Under the pieces are notes generated by a model. The model was not told the origin of the DNA. It made no database searches and worked only from the letters and a program-made list of their open reading frames with translations. The position numbers and the translations under genes are program-made. From Beaufortia kweichowensis (lineage: Eukaryota; Chordata; Actinopteri; Cypriniformes; Gastromyzontidae), in assembly GCA_019155185.1 (NCBI GenBank), contig CM032807.1, positions 15,986,529-16,050,528 of the forward strand: a DNA stretch of 64,000 bases. The letters run 5' to 3'. Of the stretch, positions 1 through 9,689 are shown piece after piece (the first letter of the stretch is position 1; each line of letters starts with the position of its first letter).

Positions 1-865
1 AATGCCGGCACAGCAAAACAACTGACTAAATGTGTTCAGATTATCTCTGTCAAGCCTTAAAAACCACAAGTCTATCTATTTTACATAAAAGCCACATCAA
101 TGGATATTACAGTTGATCGCTTGATGTCATCTATACAAAGTGATTGTGAGAAGACTCAAGAAAGAACTATAATTGTAATTAACAACACATAGTATAAATT
201 TTGTCTTTTATGAATCAATCATACAAATGAAAGCAATATAAAATTCATTCATGAAAACATTTAGGCTTGATAGGTTAATTAGTATTTTATTTGTTATTTT
301 ATATTTGTAAACCTGTTAAAAAAGAGGTGCCTGCAGTTGGCAAAAATATACTATAAAAATATATAGACTAGTATTTCTTTCTTCTTAAAAACATTGTGTA
401 GTAGTTTAAATGTATGTCAGTCCCAGACAGCCCTTTAAATCCTTCAGTATTAGTCCTGAACATCTGTGATGAACACAGACTCAATCTACTGCTTAAAGAC
501 ATTATTGTAAAACACTTGTTTTGTATATGTTTGCTCTGTATATACTGCAATCTTCTCATTAATAAATAAAGGATTCATATCGTTTAATACTGTATTCTAG
601 TTCTACTAATTCCTCTTAATTTGGAGGAGGAAACTATAGAATGAAGATGACTGGCTATACGGCTGGATTATGTAAGTTTAATTTAGATAGCACATAATAC
701 GCACTGGACATTACATAATCTATAGCCAGCAAATGTCACCCTGTAACCTGCTAAAGCTCCTCCTGCATGAGAGAGTAAACAGCATCTGACCTTCACATTC
801 ATACAGATTAATGCAGCTCGCTCTCGCTCGTCCTCCTCACACGCTTTCTGGTGAGAGAATCATGC
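1..865. other. 5' flank of gabrr1, no gene seen
   Basis: AT-rich sequence upstream of the gabrr1 start, presumably holding its promoter. No convincing TATA box or other gene was seen. An imperfect inverted repeat lies at about 650-735 (GGCTATACGGCTGGATTATG against CATAATCTATAGCC). It contains a GGATTA core, the motif bound by OTX/CRX homeodomain factors. That fits a retinal gene but is a common short string. Confidence 0.4.
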
Positions 866-932
866 ATGCAGATGTGTGCTTTGTGTTGTGTGTGTGTTTG
901 CTGCAGACGCATGCACAGGTGCATCAGATCAG
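866..932 (+). CDS. gabrr1: gabrr1 candidate exon 1 (signal peptide), uncertain
   Basis: ATG at 866 opens a short Cys-rich hydrophobic start (MQMCALCCVCVCC, then RRMHR) and ends at a strong donor (TCAG/GTGAGT). Its phase joins exon 2 as g/at (Asp). The overlapping frame from ATG 811 or 862 looks more like a classical signal peptide (MHADVCFVLCVCLLQTHAQ) but leaves the wrong phase at the same donor. The true first exon may therefore differ. Confidence 0.35.
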
Positions 933-3900
933 GTGAGTCAAACATTAACACTATACAGTACACAGAGCTTAACGCTAGACCTCAATTTGACTAATGGGTT
1001 TTATTTTGATATTCGTTGTTTTTAGCTGACCTATTTCTTTCATATAGATGTAGTTACTGTAAAAGTAAATAATAACATAAATATGGAAGATTGGGACTAC
1101 ACACACGTGTTTTATCTTGTAAAGGTTTTGTATGTTGGTTTGTCAAACACATATTTAAAAAACTTTTTATTTAAAACATATTTAATTTTTTTACAGTTTT
1201 GTGATATACCAACAAATATGTAAACAGTGGTCAATGATGAATGCTTTAAAGTAAAGTTTAGGCTTTTCTCACAACAAGATTTTTTTAATGGGGCATGTTG
1301 TCACAAAAGGTCAACATGAGTTCAATTTTATAATAAAATTCAATAATGAAATAATCATTCTGATATTTATTAATTATTTATACGTACTGAAAACAATGGT
1401 CTAAAACTTCTTCACTTTGGAAGAAGTCACTTTGGATGAAAGCGTCAGCTAAATGTAAATGTAAATGTCTAAATGTAAATGTAATGTAAGTAAATGTATT
1501 TCTTTTTAATCTATTCCTATTATTATTCTTGTCTGCCAAATGTAGTTCTAAAATTGTTGTTGATTTAAAACGCAACAAAAAATTAAAGAAAAACGTACAA
1601 CAAAACACAAAAGATCTCAGCGTGTAGTATTAGATATTGAAATATTGCTATCTGATATCTGATGATGATGATGTCACCTCTTGCATATGTCAGATCCAGA
1701 CGAGAAACATCCAGAACAGAGAGAGAAGCACTTAAACCCGGCAGGTAAGCAAACATCTGTCATACCTCTTTAATTCAGTGTTTGACAGGATAAATGAAAA
1801 GCTTTTTATCTTTCTGTTCATTTGTCAGTGATTTGATTATGTTATTTCTCTTCACAGTAATTGCAGTAACTCTTCAGTTTTCTCTTTATTGTATGTTTAT
1901 AACAGCACAGTACTGATGAGGAATCCAGACGTCACCAAAGCTCCCGTCACTAAATCAGAACAGCTGCTGAAGTTAGAGGATCATGATTTCACCATGAGAC
2001 CAGGATTCGGAGGTGAGACCAGAACACACCACAGCTGTTAAGACAGATGATGCATATAAAAACAATACAAATGTGTCCAAAACTTAATAACTGAGTTGAT
2101 ATGTTAATGATAAATGAGCTCGGATTATTAATGAAGGAATCAGATCTTAATAAACATCACAGACAGATGTGTTTTACATAAGATCACATGAGATTATGAC
2201 ACTGACTCTGTGTCAACAGCATTTACAGTAGTTATCTGCCCTATCATATTAACCATATAATCATGTGAAACACTTGTGAACAAAATTGATTAAAAGTTGG
2301 GTTGATTAAAAAGTAAAAATAGCTTTCCTTGTAATAACAGTCAAATATACTTGCATATAATTTAACCTGTTAACTGTCACGGCACATATTGAGGATACAC
2401 ATGAAAATGCAATTTTAACTCAAATTTAAATGATTTTTTATTTCAGGTATTTTTAAAAATATTATTAACATTTTCTTAACAAAAATCTAGTTTATGTTTA
2501 TTGTTATTAAAATTGATCAAATATTTATTTTTGAGTTTTACACTTCTTTTCATGATTATTTACATTTATAATAACATTTACACTATGATTATTTACATTT
2601 ACATCTAAACATTTTTTCGTAGTGCATCTATTTAGTAAATACTGCCTACTTAGTTAAAAAAAGTAATTTTTACAGTAATACAGTTGATGGTACATTAAAA
2701 ATGAATAAATGCGTGGGATTTTTTAAAGAGATTTAAAGAGATCCTGTACAGAGGATTATGCAAAATCCTTTTCACATCTATACGTTTAAACTTCTCATCT
2801 CATTTATGCACAGGTTACATAATAATGGTAAAGTGGAAGGATTATGTGGATGGATGAACGGATGGATGACAAACAGATGGATGTTTTGAAAAAACTATTT
2901 AGGTTTAACTGGATTTGGTCGTGTAGTTTTAGCTTTACAGCACTTGTACTGAGTATTTTTTTTTACAGTATACTCTTATAATTAACATGAAAGAATGTTG
3001 TGTATAATTGCAGGTCCTGCGATACCTGTAGGAGTGGATGTTCAGCTGGAGAGTCTGGACACAATCTCTGAAGTTGATATGGTAAAACACTCACAAATAT
3101 AACCTATAGCAGCTGTCAGACGATTCACAGTCATCAGTGTCTCATACGCTCAAAGATTGAAGCACAGGATTTAGATTTTGGCATCAGCACCAGTAATCTT
3201 ACCCAACATCACACAGATGAACTGAATTAAAGCTACTGTGTCCTTTACTTATAGAAGAACCATTGAATAATGATTCTGGTTAATATTCTCTCACTCAAAT
3301 ATCTATAGCAGTAACAGCATTTGTTTATTTCTGTATCTATATAAGTAAAAAAATGAGCATTCATTGAAAATATATGTGTGAGGAGTGAATGATTGTGTGT
3401 TCATACAGGACTTCACCATGACGCTTTATCTGAGACATTACTGGAAGGATACGCGTCTGTCATTTCCCAGTAAAACCAATCAGAGCATGACGTTTGATGG
3501 ACGACTGGTGAAGAAGATCTGGGTACCCGACATCTTCTTCGTCCACTCCAAACGTTCTTTCATCCATGACACCACCACAGAGAACGTCATGCTGAGAGTT
3601 TATCCTGATGGCAAAGTTCTCTACAGTCTGAGGTGATCATCACAGTTACATTCAATTCATATATGTGCTTTTATCAAATATTAATGTGCAATTTAGTTGA
3701 TTGACTCGTCAATAGAGTGATATTTTGTGCTGCTGTACGGTACATAAAAACTTTGACATGACTAACATTTTGTCACTGATTGATAAGCGCTTGATTAGAC
3801 ATAAACAAATGCTTTGAAAATCTCACATGAGTATATAAACCAGCAAATATTCACATCAGTATGAAGGAAACCTTTGGGAAAAACTTGATGGAATTGCCCA

Positions 3901-6900
3901 TATTATTCATTTGTGAGTTAAAGAACACGCTTCAGTTTAATCGGTGACATCAGAAGATAAGTGCTGATGTCTGTGAGGCTGTTTACTTTCAATACTGTAG
4001 ATTTCACTGGAGCGTGTGGATTAATAGATGAGAATCTGTAGGATTAACGTGACCCGCGGGTCTGTGCGGATACAAAGCCGGCTCATCAGTAAGAGTGAAT
4101 GAAATGACTTTATCTGTTCTTTATCTCTGATGACACATGTAAATGTCACATCCCTCTTTATATCTTAAAGACCCAGAAAATGAGTTGTTAACTGGCCTTT
4201 TAGTTTACAACTCTTAAATTTCCACTTGCATGTCCAGGTATTAGCTCGTTCAACGGGACTGCCATATTTGCAAAAAATGAATTTCTTTATTAGTATTTTT
4301 GTCTTGTTTTGCAAAAATCAATATACATTTTCTTGATAAGCTAAATGAGCAAAGATAATAAGTCTTGTTTTATGAAAAAAGGATGAAATTTAAGTGAATT
4401 AATGCTTTAGAACAAGCGAAAACATCTGCCAGTGGGGTAAGAAAAATAAACTTGATTTGGGTTTTACCTCTTTATTATGTATACATTTATGAAGTTTATT
4501 TTTCTTACCCCACTTTGCTTGTTCTAATCAAATTTGATCATTTTTTACGAAAGACAAGACTTAATATCATAGGTCATTTCGCTATTTCGCTGATATAAGA
4601 ACTTAAAAAAGACAAAAATACTAAGTAAGAAATTCATTTTTTGCAGTGAACACATACACCAAATGAATGGGAAGCTGTGGTTTGTCTGGATTAAGATAAC
4701 TTTTACAATAACTTTTTTAACCGATTTCAATGTTTTTTGATCTCCACTTATGTAAAATCTCAATAGTTAGACATAAAAAATGATTCTTCTCATAAAGAAT
4801 TGTAAAACCTTGTTCATGTTTACAGTATGAAATGTTTATGATGGAATAATGCACAACTTTAAACAAGGTTGTATATCGCATGTTATTTATAAAGTCATTA
4901 GCTTCTTTGTAGTAGTCAGGTTGTAATATTTCAGTCTGAACACAGCTACAGTAAAGTCTGTGGATTATAAATGAATCATATTCATGATCTGGTCATGTTT
5001 AACAGGGTCACAGTAACAGCGATGTGCAATATGGATCTCAGTCACTTTCCTCTGGACACACAGACATGTTCACTGGAGATTGAGAGCTGTGAGTCCAAAC
5101 ACAAATGACATGACATGGTTTTATTGACATAGAAACACATTTACATTATTGTTAGTTTATGTATTTGTTCCAGTGTATAAACACTTAAAAGGCACACAGA
5201 TATCTGTAATGATTAGAGACACATGTCATGTTATGATGGATTTGATTAGATCATAAGAGTTGCATCAACACAACGGTTTTAGAGAAGGACACAGTCATTA
5301 TTGTCCTGTTTTTTATACAAAACATTAATTGTTTTATTTGAATTACAATAATTTGCATTGAAATAGCTTCACAATGTGTTTACACTGAAACTTTCATCCT
5401 CTCGACCTGATGAAGTTTTCATGTCGTCTGTCACATCCCAGAAGGATTGCGAATGACATTGAAACACTTGTTGTTTTGTTGGCAGACGCTTACACTGATG
5501 ATGATCTGATGTTGTACTGGAAAAGAGGAAACAAATCCCTGCAGACGGATGAGAAGATCTCACTCTCTCAGTTTCTCATTCAGAAGTTTCACACCACAAC
5601 AAAACTGGCCTTCTACAGCAGTACAGGTATATTATGATGATAATAAAAGACCTTTCAGAGACACCAAATTTAAGATACTTCAAAATACATCAACATTATT
5701 TCCTTTTCTTTGCTGTATGTAGAACAGCAGTACTTTAAAAAGTAAAATAATAATCTTTAAAGTTTTTAAAAGTTCAATCCCTCTACTGTAATTTGGCACT
5801 AATTTGGATTTTTGGTGAAAATTGTCATTTTGACCCATCTATACAAAATGATGGATTACTTATGGATTACTTAAATATTTTGGCTTTCTTCATCATTTAA
5901 GTATTTCTTTTTCTAGAAAATAATTTAATATTCAAATGATATTTAATATTCACATTATTAAACCCTATATTAGTATTCAAGATTAATTTTAGTGTTAATG
6001 TGTGACAGATACATTTTCTTTACATTTTTTTTCCATTTGATAGAAGACAGTCCATACTAATATCAAGTAAACAATGATTGATACATCAGTATTTTTAAAT
6101 CATCGTAAAGGCTTGATGATGTGTGTTGTTCTCCTCCTTCAGGTTGGTATAATCGTCTGTACATCAACTTTACTCTGCGGCGTCATATCTTCTTCTTCCT
6201 GCTGCAGACGTATTTTCCAGCCACGCTGATGGTCATGTTATCATGGGTTTCCTTCTGGATCGACCGGCGAGCTGTTCCTGCCAGAGTTCCTCTGGGTGAG
6301 ATATGCATCTGTACAGCTGATGCGGGGCATGTCAAACAGTGCATCCACAGCAAATGCATCACAAAAAGTCAATCAAATAAATACCGAACTGTTTTATTGC
6401 ATTAATGTAATGTAACTTTATTATAATGTCTTGTGTTTGTGTGCAGGCATTACCACTGTTCTCACCATGTCCACCATCATCACCGGAGTAAACGCCTCCA
6501 TGCCCAGAGTGTCTTACATCAAAGCCGTGGATATTTACCTGTGGGTCAGCTTCGTCTTTGTCTTTCTGTCTGTGATCGAGTACGCCGCTGTCAATTACCT
6601 GTCCACCCTACAGGAGCGCAAAGAGAGGACACAAAACAGCAAGGTAAGAAAAGACTATACATGCAAACTTTACAGCATGACGTGTAACACGAGGTCTATG
6701 TTGTAGTTGCCGTGTACATGTGGAATGACGCATACGGGACAGATGATGATGATGAGCAGCAGTTACACAGACATGGACGTGATGACCACGGGGAATTACG
6801 GCATGTCCGAGCTGAACGCAGACAAACAGGAGCAGTTTCTGGTGCATCTGGTTCTGGATAATGAACAAGGAGCTGCTGTGAACTCACGCAGCACTTTATT

Positions 6901-6997
6901 TATAGACACTCACGCTATAGACAAATACTCCCGGCTCATCTTCCCTGGAGCGTATACACTCTTTAACATCATATACTGGTCTATATACTCACAGTGA
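866..6997 (+). CDS. gabrr1: GABA-A receptor subunit rho-1 (ligand-gated chloride channel), 10 exons
   Basis: Pentameric GABA-gated chloride channel subunit of the Cys-loop family; rho subunits form the picrotoxin-sensitive, bicuculline-resistant receptors of retinal bipolar cells. Coding exons: 866-932 (uncertain), 1694-1744, 1911-2012, 3014-3081, 3409-3632, 5006-5088, 5486-5626, 6143-6295, 6447-6643, 6707-6997. They sum to 1,377 bases (458 residues plus stop) with every junction in phase. The sequence shows the Cys-loop (CNMDLSHFPLDTQTC), the agonist-loop residues of YSSTGWY split over two exons, and M1 to M4. Rho1 is favoured over rho2 by Pro at the M2 2' position (RVPLG, where rho2 has RVSLG as I recall), LEIES, FHTTTKL and TMSTIITG. 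The M3-M4 loop is short, as usual for rho. Ten exons matches the human gene as I remember it. The C-terminus ends SIYSQ, one residue past the human end. No lesion was seen from exon 2 onward. Confidence 0.93.
933..1693 (+). other. gabrr1 candidate intron 1 with SINE-like tail
   Basis: AT-rich intron. At about 1430-1500 lies GAAAGCGTCAGCTAAATG followed by repeated AAATGT units, the 3' tail of a very common teleost dispersed repeat (compare 18850 and 50630). Nothing else is recognisable. Confidence 0.5.
1694..1744 (+). CDS. gabrr1: gabrr1 exon 2 (N-terminal extracellular, divergent)
   Basis: Reads DPDEKHPEQREKHLNPA and ends in a GTAAGC donor in phase 1. The join to the next exon (g/ta) gives VLMRNPDVTK, matching the ILRRSPDITK region of human rho1. 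The acceptor is weak (ATATGTCAG), and CCAG at 1699 in the same phase is an alternative. This part of rho subunits is poorly conserved. Confidence 0.6.
1911..2012 (+). CDS. gabrr1: gabrr1 exon 3
   Basis: Encodes APVTKSEQLLKLEDHDFTMR and PGFGG, near-identical to human rho1 just before the ligand-binding domain. Acceptor AGCACAG; donor G/GTGAG in phase 1. Confidence 0.92.
2013..3013 (+). other. gabrr1 intron 3, no gene seen
   Basis: About 1 kb of AT-rich intron with no conserved coding signal and no transposon whose ends I can define. Confidence 0.6.
3014..3081 (+). CDS. gabrr1: gabrr1 exon 4
   Basis: Encodes PAIPVGVDVQLESLDTISEV, the first beta-strand region of the extracellular domain. Starts in phase 1 (G/GT codon for Gly) and ends at ATG/GTAAAA in phase 0. 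Confidence 0.93.
3409..3632 (+). CDS. gabrr1: gabrr1 exon 5 (extracellular domain)
   Basis: From DFTMTLYLRHYWKD through SMTFDGRLVKKIWVPDIFF and VHSKRSFIHDTTTENVMLRV to VLYSLR. It holds the conserved WVPD motif and an NQS glycosylation sequon. Ends in phase 2 at AG/GTGATC. This is the largest extracellular exon and very close to human rho1. Confidence 0.96.
3633..5005 (+). other. gabrr1 intron 5 carrying an inverted-repeat element
   Basis: The intron contains a MITE-like element (4268-4646, listed separately) and, at about 3780-3900, a minus-oriented fragment related to the dispersed family seen at 14570. No other gene signal. Confidence 0.6.
4268..4646. mobile_element. MITE-like element with terminal and internal inverted repeats
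   Basis: The left end reads TTGCAAAAAATGAATTTCTT and continues TTAGTATTTTTGTCTT. The right end is its near-exact reverse complement, ending AATTCATTTTTTGCAG. A second inverted pair lies inside: GTGGGGTAAGAAAAATAAAC near 4434 and GTTTATTTTTCTTACCCCAC near 4496. No coding capacity. The superfamily is not identified because no clear target duplication was found. Confidence 0.7.
5006..5088 (+). CDS. gabrr1: gabrr1 exon 6 (Cys-loop)
   Basis: Encodes VTVTAMCNMDLSHFPLDTQT followed by CSLEIES. The two cysteines of the signature 13-residue loop are both present. Donor AGCT/GTGAGT, phase 1. Confidence 0.96.
5486..5626 (+). CDS. gabrr1: gabrr1 exon 7 (agonist-binding region)
   Basis: Encodes AYTDDDLMLYWKRGNKSLQT, DEKISLSQFLIQKFHTTTKL and AFYSSTG. 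The Tyr and Thr of YSST correspond to loop-C agonist contacts of rho1. NKS is a possible glycosylation site. Acceptor TTGGCAG, donor ACAG/GTATAT. Confidence 0.96.
5627..6142 (+). other. gabrr1 intron 7, no gene seen
   Basis: About 0.5 kb of AT-rich intron with nothing further recognised. Confidence 0.6.
6143..6295 (+). CDS. gabrr1: gabrr1 exon 8 (M1)
   Basis: Encodes GWYNRLYINFTLRRHIFFFL and LQTYFPATLMVMLSWVSFWI (M1), then DRRAVPARVPL at the start of the pore helix. The Arg-Val-Pro at 0'-2' is the rho1 form. Donor CTGG/GTGAGA, phase 1. Confidence 0.97.
6447..6643 (+). CDS. gabrr1: gabrr1 exon 9 (M2 and M3)
   Basis: Encodes ITTVLTMSTIITGVNASMPR (rest of the M2 pore helix and the M2-M3 linker), VSYIKAVDIYLWVSFVFVFL and SVIEYAAVNYL (M3), then the start of the cytoplasmic loop. 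Donor AAG/GTAAGA, phase 0. Confidence 0.97.
6707..6997 (+). CDS. gabrr1: gabrr1 exon 10 (cytoplasmic loop, M4, stop)
   Basis: Starts LPCTCGM, as in human rho2 (FPCMCGM). The loop is species-variable, with a MMMMSSSYTDMD stretch. It ends DTHAIDKYSRLIFPGAYTLF then NIIYWSIYSQ and TGA at 6995. The conserved DTHAIDKYSR confirms the frame. Acceptor TTGTAG/TTG. Confidence 0.96.
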   Translation: MPCTCGMTHTGQMMMMSSSYTDMDVMTTGNYGMSELNADKQEQFLVHLVLDNEQGAAVNSRSTLFIDTHAIDKYSRLIFPGAYTLFNIIYWSIYSQ

Positions 6998-7240
6998 CTG
7001 ATGAGCCTTTTATTAGACAGACATTTGTGAAAAACATACACAACACTATCAGTTTTTTATTGTTTTTATGAAACAACATGGAATCCGTTTGAAAAATACT
7101 CATTATGTTTATGCAATTTTATAGTATACAAAGAAAATGTGTCATTTTTTTATTGCATCTTTTATTTTGTGAAATGTAAATGTGGAAATTGTCTTGCAAT
7201 TAACAGAACTGTGACACATCTAAACGTTCGAGCATGACTA

Positions 7241-7246
7241 AATAAA
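7241..7246 (+). promoter_or_regulatory. candidate polyadenylation signal of gabrr1
   Basis: First clear AATAAA after the gabrr1 stop, about 245 bases downstream. Other A-rich candidates follow, so the true cleavage site is not fixed. Confidence 0.4.
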
Positions 7247-8325
7247 ACTGAAATATAGTTCCTTACAGTAAGACACAGTGTATAAGATTATAACAAATAA
7301 TACAAATAAATACAGCATATGCAAGATATATGAACACAAACAGTGTAACTAGTGTTTCTGCACTATGCAAATAATATCAAAAAGTTAAGAAAACAAAGTA
7401 TACAGGATGTTTATTTCACTTCCTGTATGTATATTCACTTTATATTTCATCAGACATGAACATGTAATATATGCCACAAACAATCATTTTAACATCATGT
7501 CAGATACACAACTGTATGTTGTCTGGTCTGGAGACTGAAAAGCAAAAAACTTTTGCTATTTGTTTGTTTCATTTAATGACAGACTCAAAAGCTCATGTGT
7601 TATTTTGGTCTATTGATTCAATGTCATTTATTTTTACATATCACAGCGAGAGGTGAACATAATTTTTCTGCTTTTCATATTTAAAATGACATTAATTTAG
7701 TTTGTTTGCTTAAATGTACTACAGAGGATTTGTGATTCAGTGTAACAGGAGAATGAATTAAAGGTTGAAATATTTTTTGCAAACATAAAAGATTTGCCAC
7801 TTATTGTGAACATCAACACAAAAATGATAGGGAACAAAAATCTATAGAAAAAATAAAATAATAATCTAACTGTATTCATGTGTTTGTCCCCTTTTTTAAC
7901 TAAGACACATGTTACAAACAATTGCTTTTGACTGTGAAAGACTATTTAGAAGAAAGATTAACAGCGTTCAATGATGTGCACAAGTGTACAGGCTTCAGAA
8001 AATAAAAATACGAGTGCTTGAAGACGTCACACAGTGCTTCAATATAAGGTCAACTTTATCATAACATTAGATTCCTCATGATGGCTGTCAAAGGGCTCAT
8101 ATTGTGACCAACACAATCTTAAACATCGCAGACTTTTCCATCTTGTGCAAATTGTTAAGCAAACAATAAATCCATCGTGATACAGGTTCAATGAGCCTCC
8201 AGTCACCCTTTACACTTCAGTCTTTTAAATACTTTTTTTAACTCAAGTTTGCTTTAAGTTCAGTGCCTGTTAAAACATGATGTTAACCCATCTGTACATT
8301 TGCTCTTAACATTGTACTTTTGTGT
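7247..8325. other. convergent gabrr1/pnrc1 intergenic and 3' UTR region
   Basis: Shared 3' space of the two convergent genes. AT-rich with no coding signal on either strand. The 3' UTR of pnrc1 (minus strand) must lie here. TTTATT strings at about 7409 and 7627 would read AATAAA on the minus strand. Confidence 0.5.
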
Positions 8326-8691
8326 TCATGGCTTTACATGAAGATTCAACAGAGTTTTCAGGTACACAGACATCTGCTCTTTGCTGCAGCCGGGCTGCGC
8401 AGCCGCATGCTGATGATGAGCGTGTTCTCCCACCCAGTGACTGGGCGGTTTGGGCAGGACGCTGGGCGAGGGAGGCTCGCTGAACTTCGCCCCGGCATAC
8501 GTCTTCCTCGTGTCGGAAACATTATCCTTCTTGAAACGCTCGTCAGGATTGGCCGTGCTCTTCTCCCTGTGTGTCGGGCTCTCGTGTGTGTTGTCAGGAG
8601 TGTTTCTGAGTCTGATCTGCCGTCTGCTGTTGTTCAGGTTTACAGACAGCCGGCCGGGCTGACATCCTCGCTCACCACTTTCAATTTTTGA
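8326..8691 (-). CDS. pnrc1: pnrc1 exon 2 (PNRC signature, SH3-like motif, NR box)
   Basis: Acceptor TCTATAACAG followed by TCAAAAATT. The exon encodes SKIESGERGC at its start, later FKKDNVSDTRKTYAGAKF, SEPPSPSVLPKPPSHW, and near the end KEQMSVYLKTLLNLHVKP and TGA. It is the most GC-rich part of its neighbourhood. The long plus-strand reading frame over it is only its shadow. Confidence 0.93.
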   Translation of the reverse strand, partial: SKIESGERGCQPGRLSVNLNNSRRQIRLRNTPDNTHESPTHREKSTANPDERFKKDNVSDTRKTYAGAKFSEPPSPSVLPKPPSHWVGEHAHHQHAAAQPGCSKEQMSVYLKTLLNLHVKP

Positions 8692-9689
8692 CTGTTATAG
8701 ACAAACAAAGAAAAATTATCATCTGAAAGAAATAACACATCTAGTAGAGTCATCTCTTCTTCATTTGTTGGGTATTATTGCTTCTGGTTTATGTTTTGCT
8801 TTAGGTCATTTTTATTTTCTCATCTTAAAATTGCTTGTGTATGTTTTTAAGTTCTCTTATGTTGATTAGATGATTGTGTATTTACATGCTTACATATGAT
8901 TGCTGTCATTTTGTTGTGGGTGCGAGGGTCTAGTTGAGCTTGTTTGTTTTTGATTATTTGTATGTTTTGTTTTTGTTTTTGCTTGGGACCCCCTCGAAAA
9001 TGAGATGTCGCATCTCAAGGGGCTATCCTTCTAATAAAATACATACATACATACATGTGTTTTAATTCACAGAAATCCTACAACGTATGTTTCCTCTCAT
9101 AAACGTGTTCATTCATAACACATGTATATTTACATTTGTTTAAACAGATAACTCGAACTCGACTGATATTTTTCTGATGTCTCTATCAACAGGACTTTAA
9201 TAAAATATAAACAGATATTATATAAAAATATAAATATCAGAAATTCTACTGAATTTAATGGTTATAGTGGGAATTGCACTGGTTTTAATGGAAACTATAA
9301 TGGCCTCTGTGTTGGAGAGATGTTTTGTGTTAGATGGAAACCAACAGAACACCATTAAATCTCACTGGAAAAACACAACACATAAAACAACTTTGTACTG
9401 GTTTTTCACAGCTGATGATTCATAATGGAGCCACTTTTTGGTTGTATTTGTGTTGATGTTTTTTCATCAGGGCAGGTCAGTGATGATCAAATTCATTTAC
9501 CTGTTTATTAGTAGCTGGTTTCGTTTCGTCATGGGTAGTTAATGGAGGTTTATAGCTGGTTTTGTCTCTGTTGTCTTTCTGATGGACATGTCTTCCTCTC
9601 TTGCTCAGCACTGGTTTGGATCTGTTGACCTTTACTGGTTTATTTCTCACGCCTGATTCAACGCGATGAGCAAACGCATCGCCCAGCAT
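8326..9689 (-). CDS. pnrc1: proline-rich nuclear receptor coactivator 1 (PNRC family), 2 exons
   Basis: Small, mostly disordered adaptor family. PNRC proteins bind nuclear receptors through an SH3-like proline motif and, from work on PNRC2, link DCP1A to mRNA decapping. Exons on the minus strand are 9689-9501 and 8691-8326, both in phase 0, giving 63 + 121 = 184 residues plus TGA. The family signature YAGAKFSEPPSPSVLPKPPS with HW following is exact, and the C-terminus has LKTLL (an LxxLL box). Exon 1 carries a basic NRSKPVLSKRG stretch like the family's NRQK region. An in-frame TGA precedes the ATG. Human PNRC1 is longer (about 327) because of an extended N-terminal region. The length is nearer PNRC2, but the place between gabrr1 and rngtt argues for PNRC1. 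It is convergent with gabrr1 and divergent from rngtt. Confidence 0.9.
8742..9300 (+). repeat. dispersed family copy A, interrupted by the LINE tail
   Basis: Left part AGAGTCATCTCTTCTTCATT ... TTCTGGTTT to 8790, right part from TTTTAATTCACAGAAATCCT at about 9059. It is collinear with the uninterrupted copy at 16,790. See the finding on this family. Confidence 0.75.
8791..9055 (+). mobile_element. LINE 3' tail inserted in another repeat
   Basis: Lies within the pnrc1 intron. Its 3' end reads GGGACCCCCTCGAAAATGAG, then a stem-like GATGTCGCATC, CAAGGGGCTATCC and an AATAAAA(CATA)n tail, which I recognise as the 3' end of a common fish non-LTR retrotransposon. It is 5'-truncated to about 265 bp. 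It splits a copy of the dispersed family (left half to 8790, right half from 9056). Confidence 0.7.
9501..9689 (-). CDS. pnrc1: pnrc1 exon 1
   Basis: Begins MLGDAFAHRVESGVRNKPVK and contains VNRSKPVLSKRGRHVHQK. It ends AATAAACAG/GTAAAT, a strong donor in phase 0. Basic and hydrophilic with no hydrophobic core. The start is the first ATG after an in-frame stop. Assignment rests on matched phase and the weak NRxK similarity. Confidence 0.78.

Noticed and set aside
8320..8691. 123-codon plus-strand frame and the overlapping 8450-8662 frame
   Set aside because: Both are shadows of pnrc1 exon 2, which has the family signature on the minus strand.
9001..9012. Stem-like GAGATGTCGCATCTC as a transcription terminator
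   Set aside because: It is the conserved stem near the 3' end of the LINE tail, not a bacterial-type terminator.
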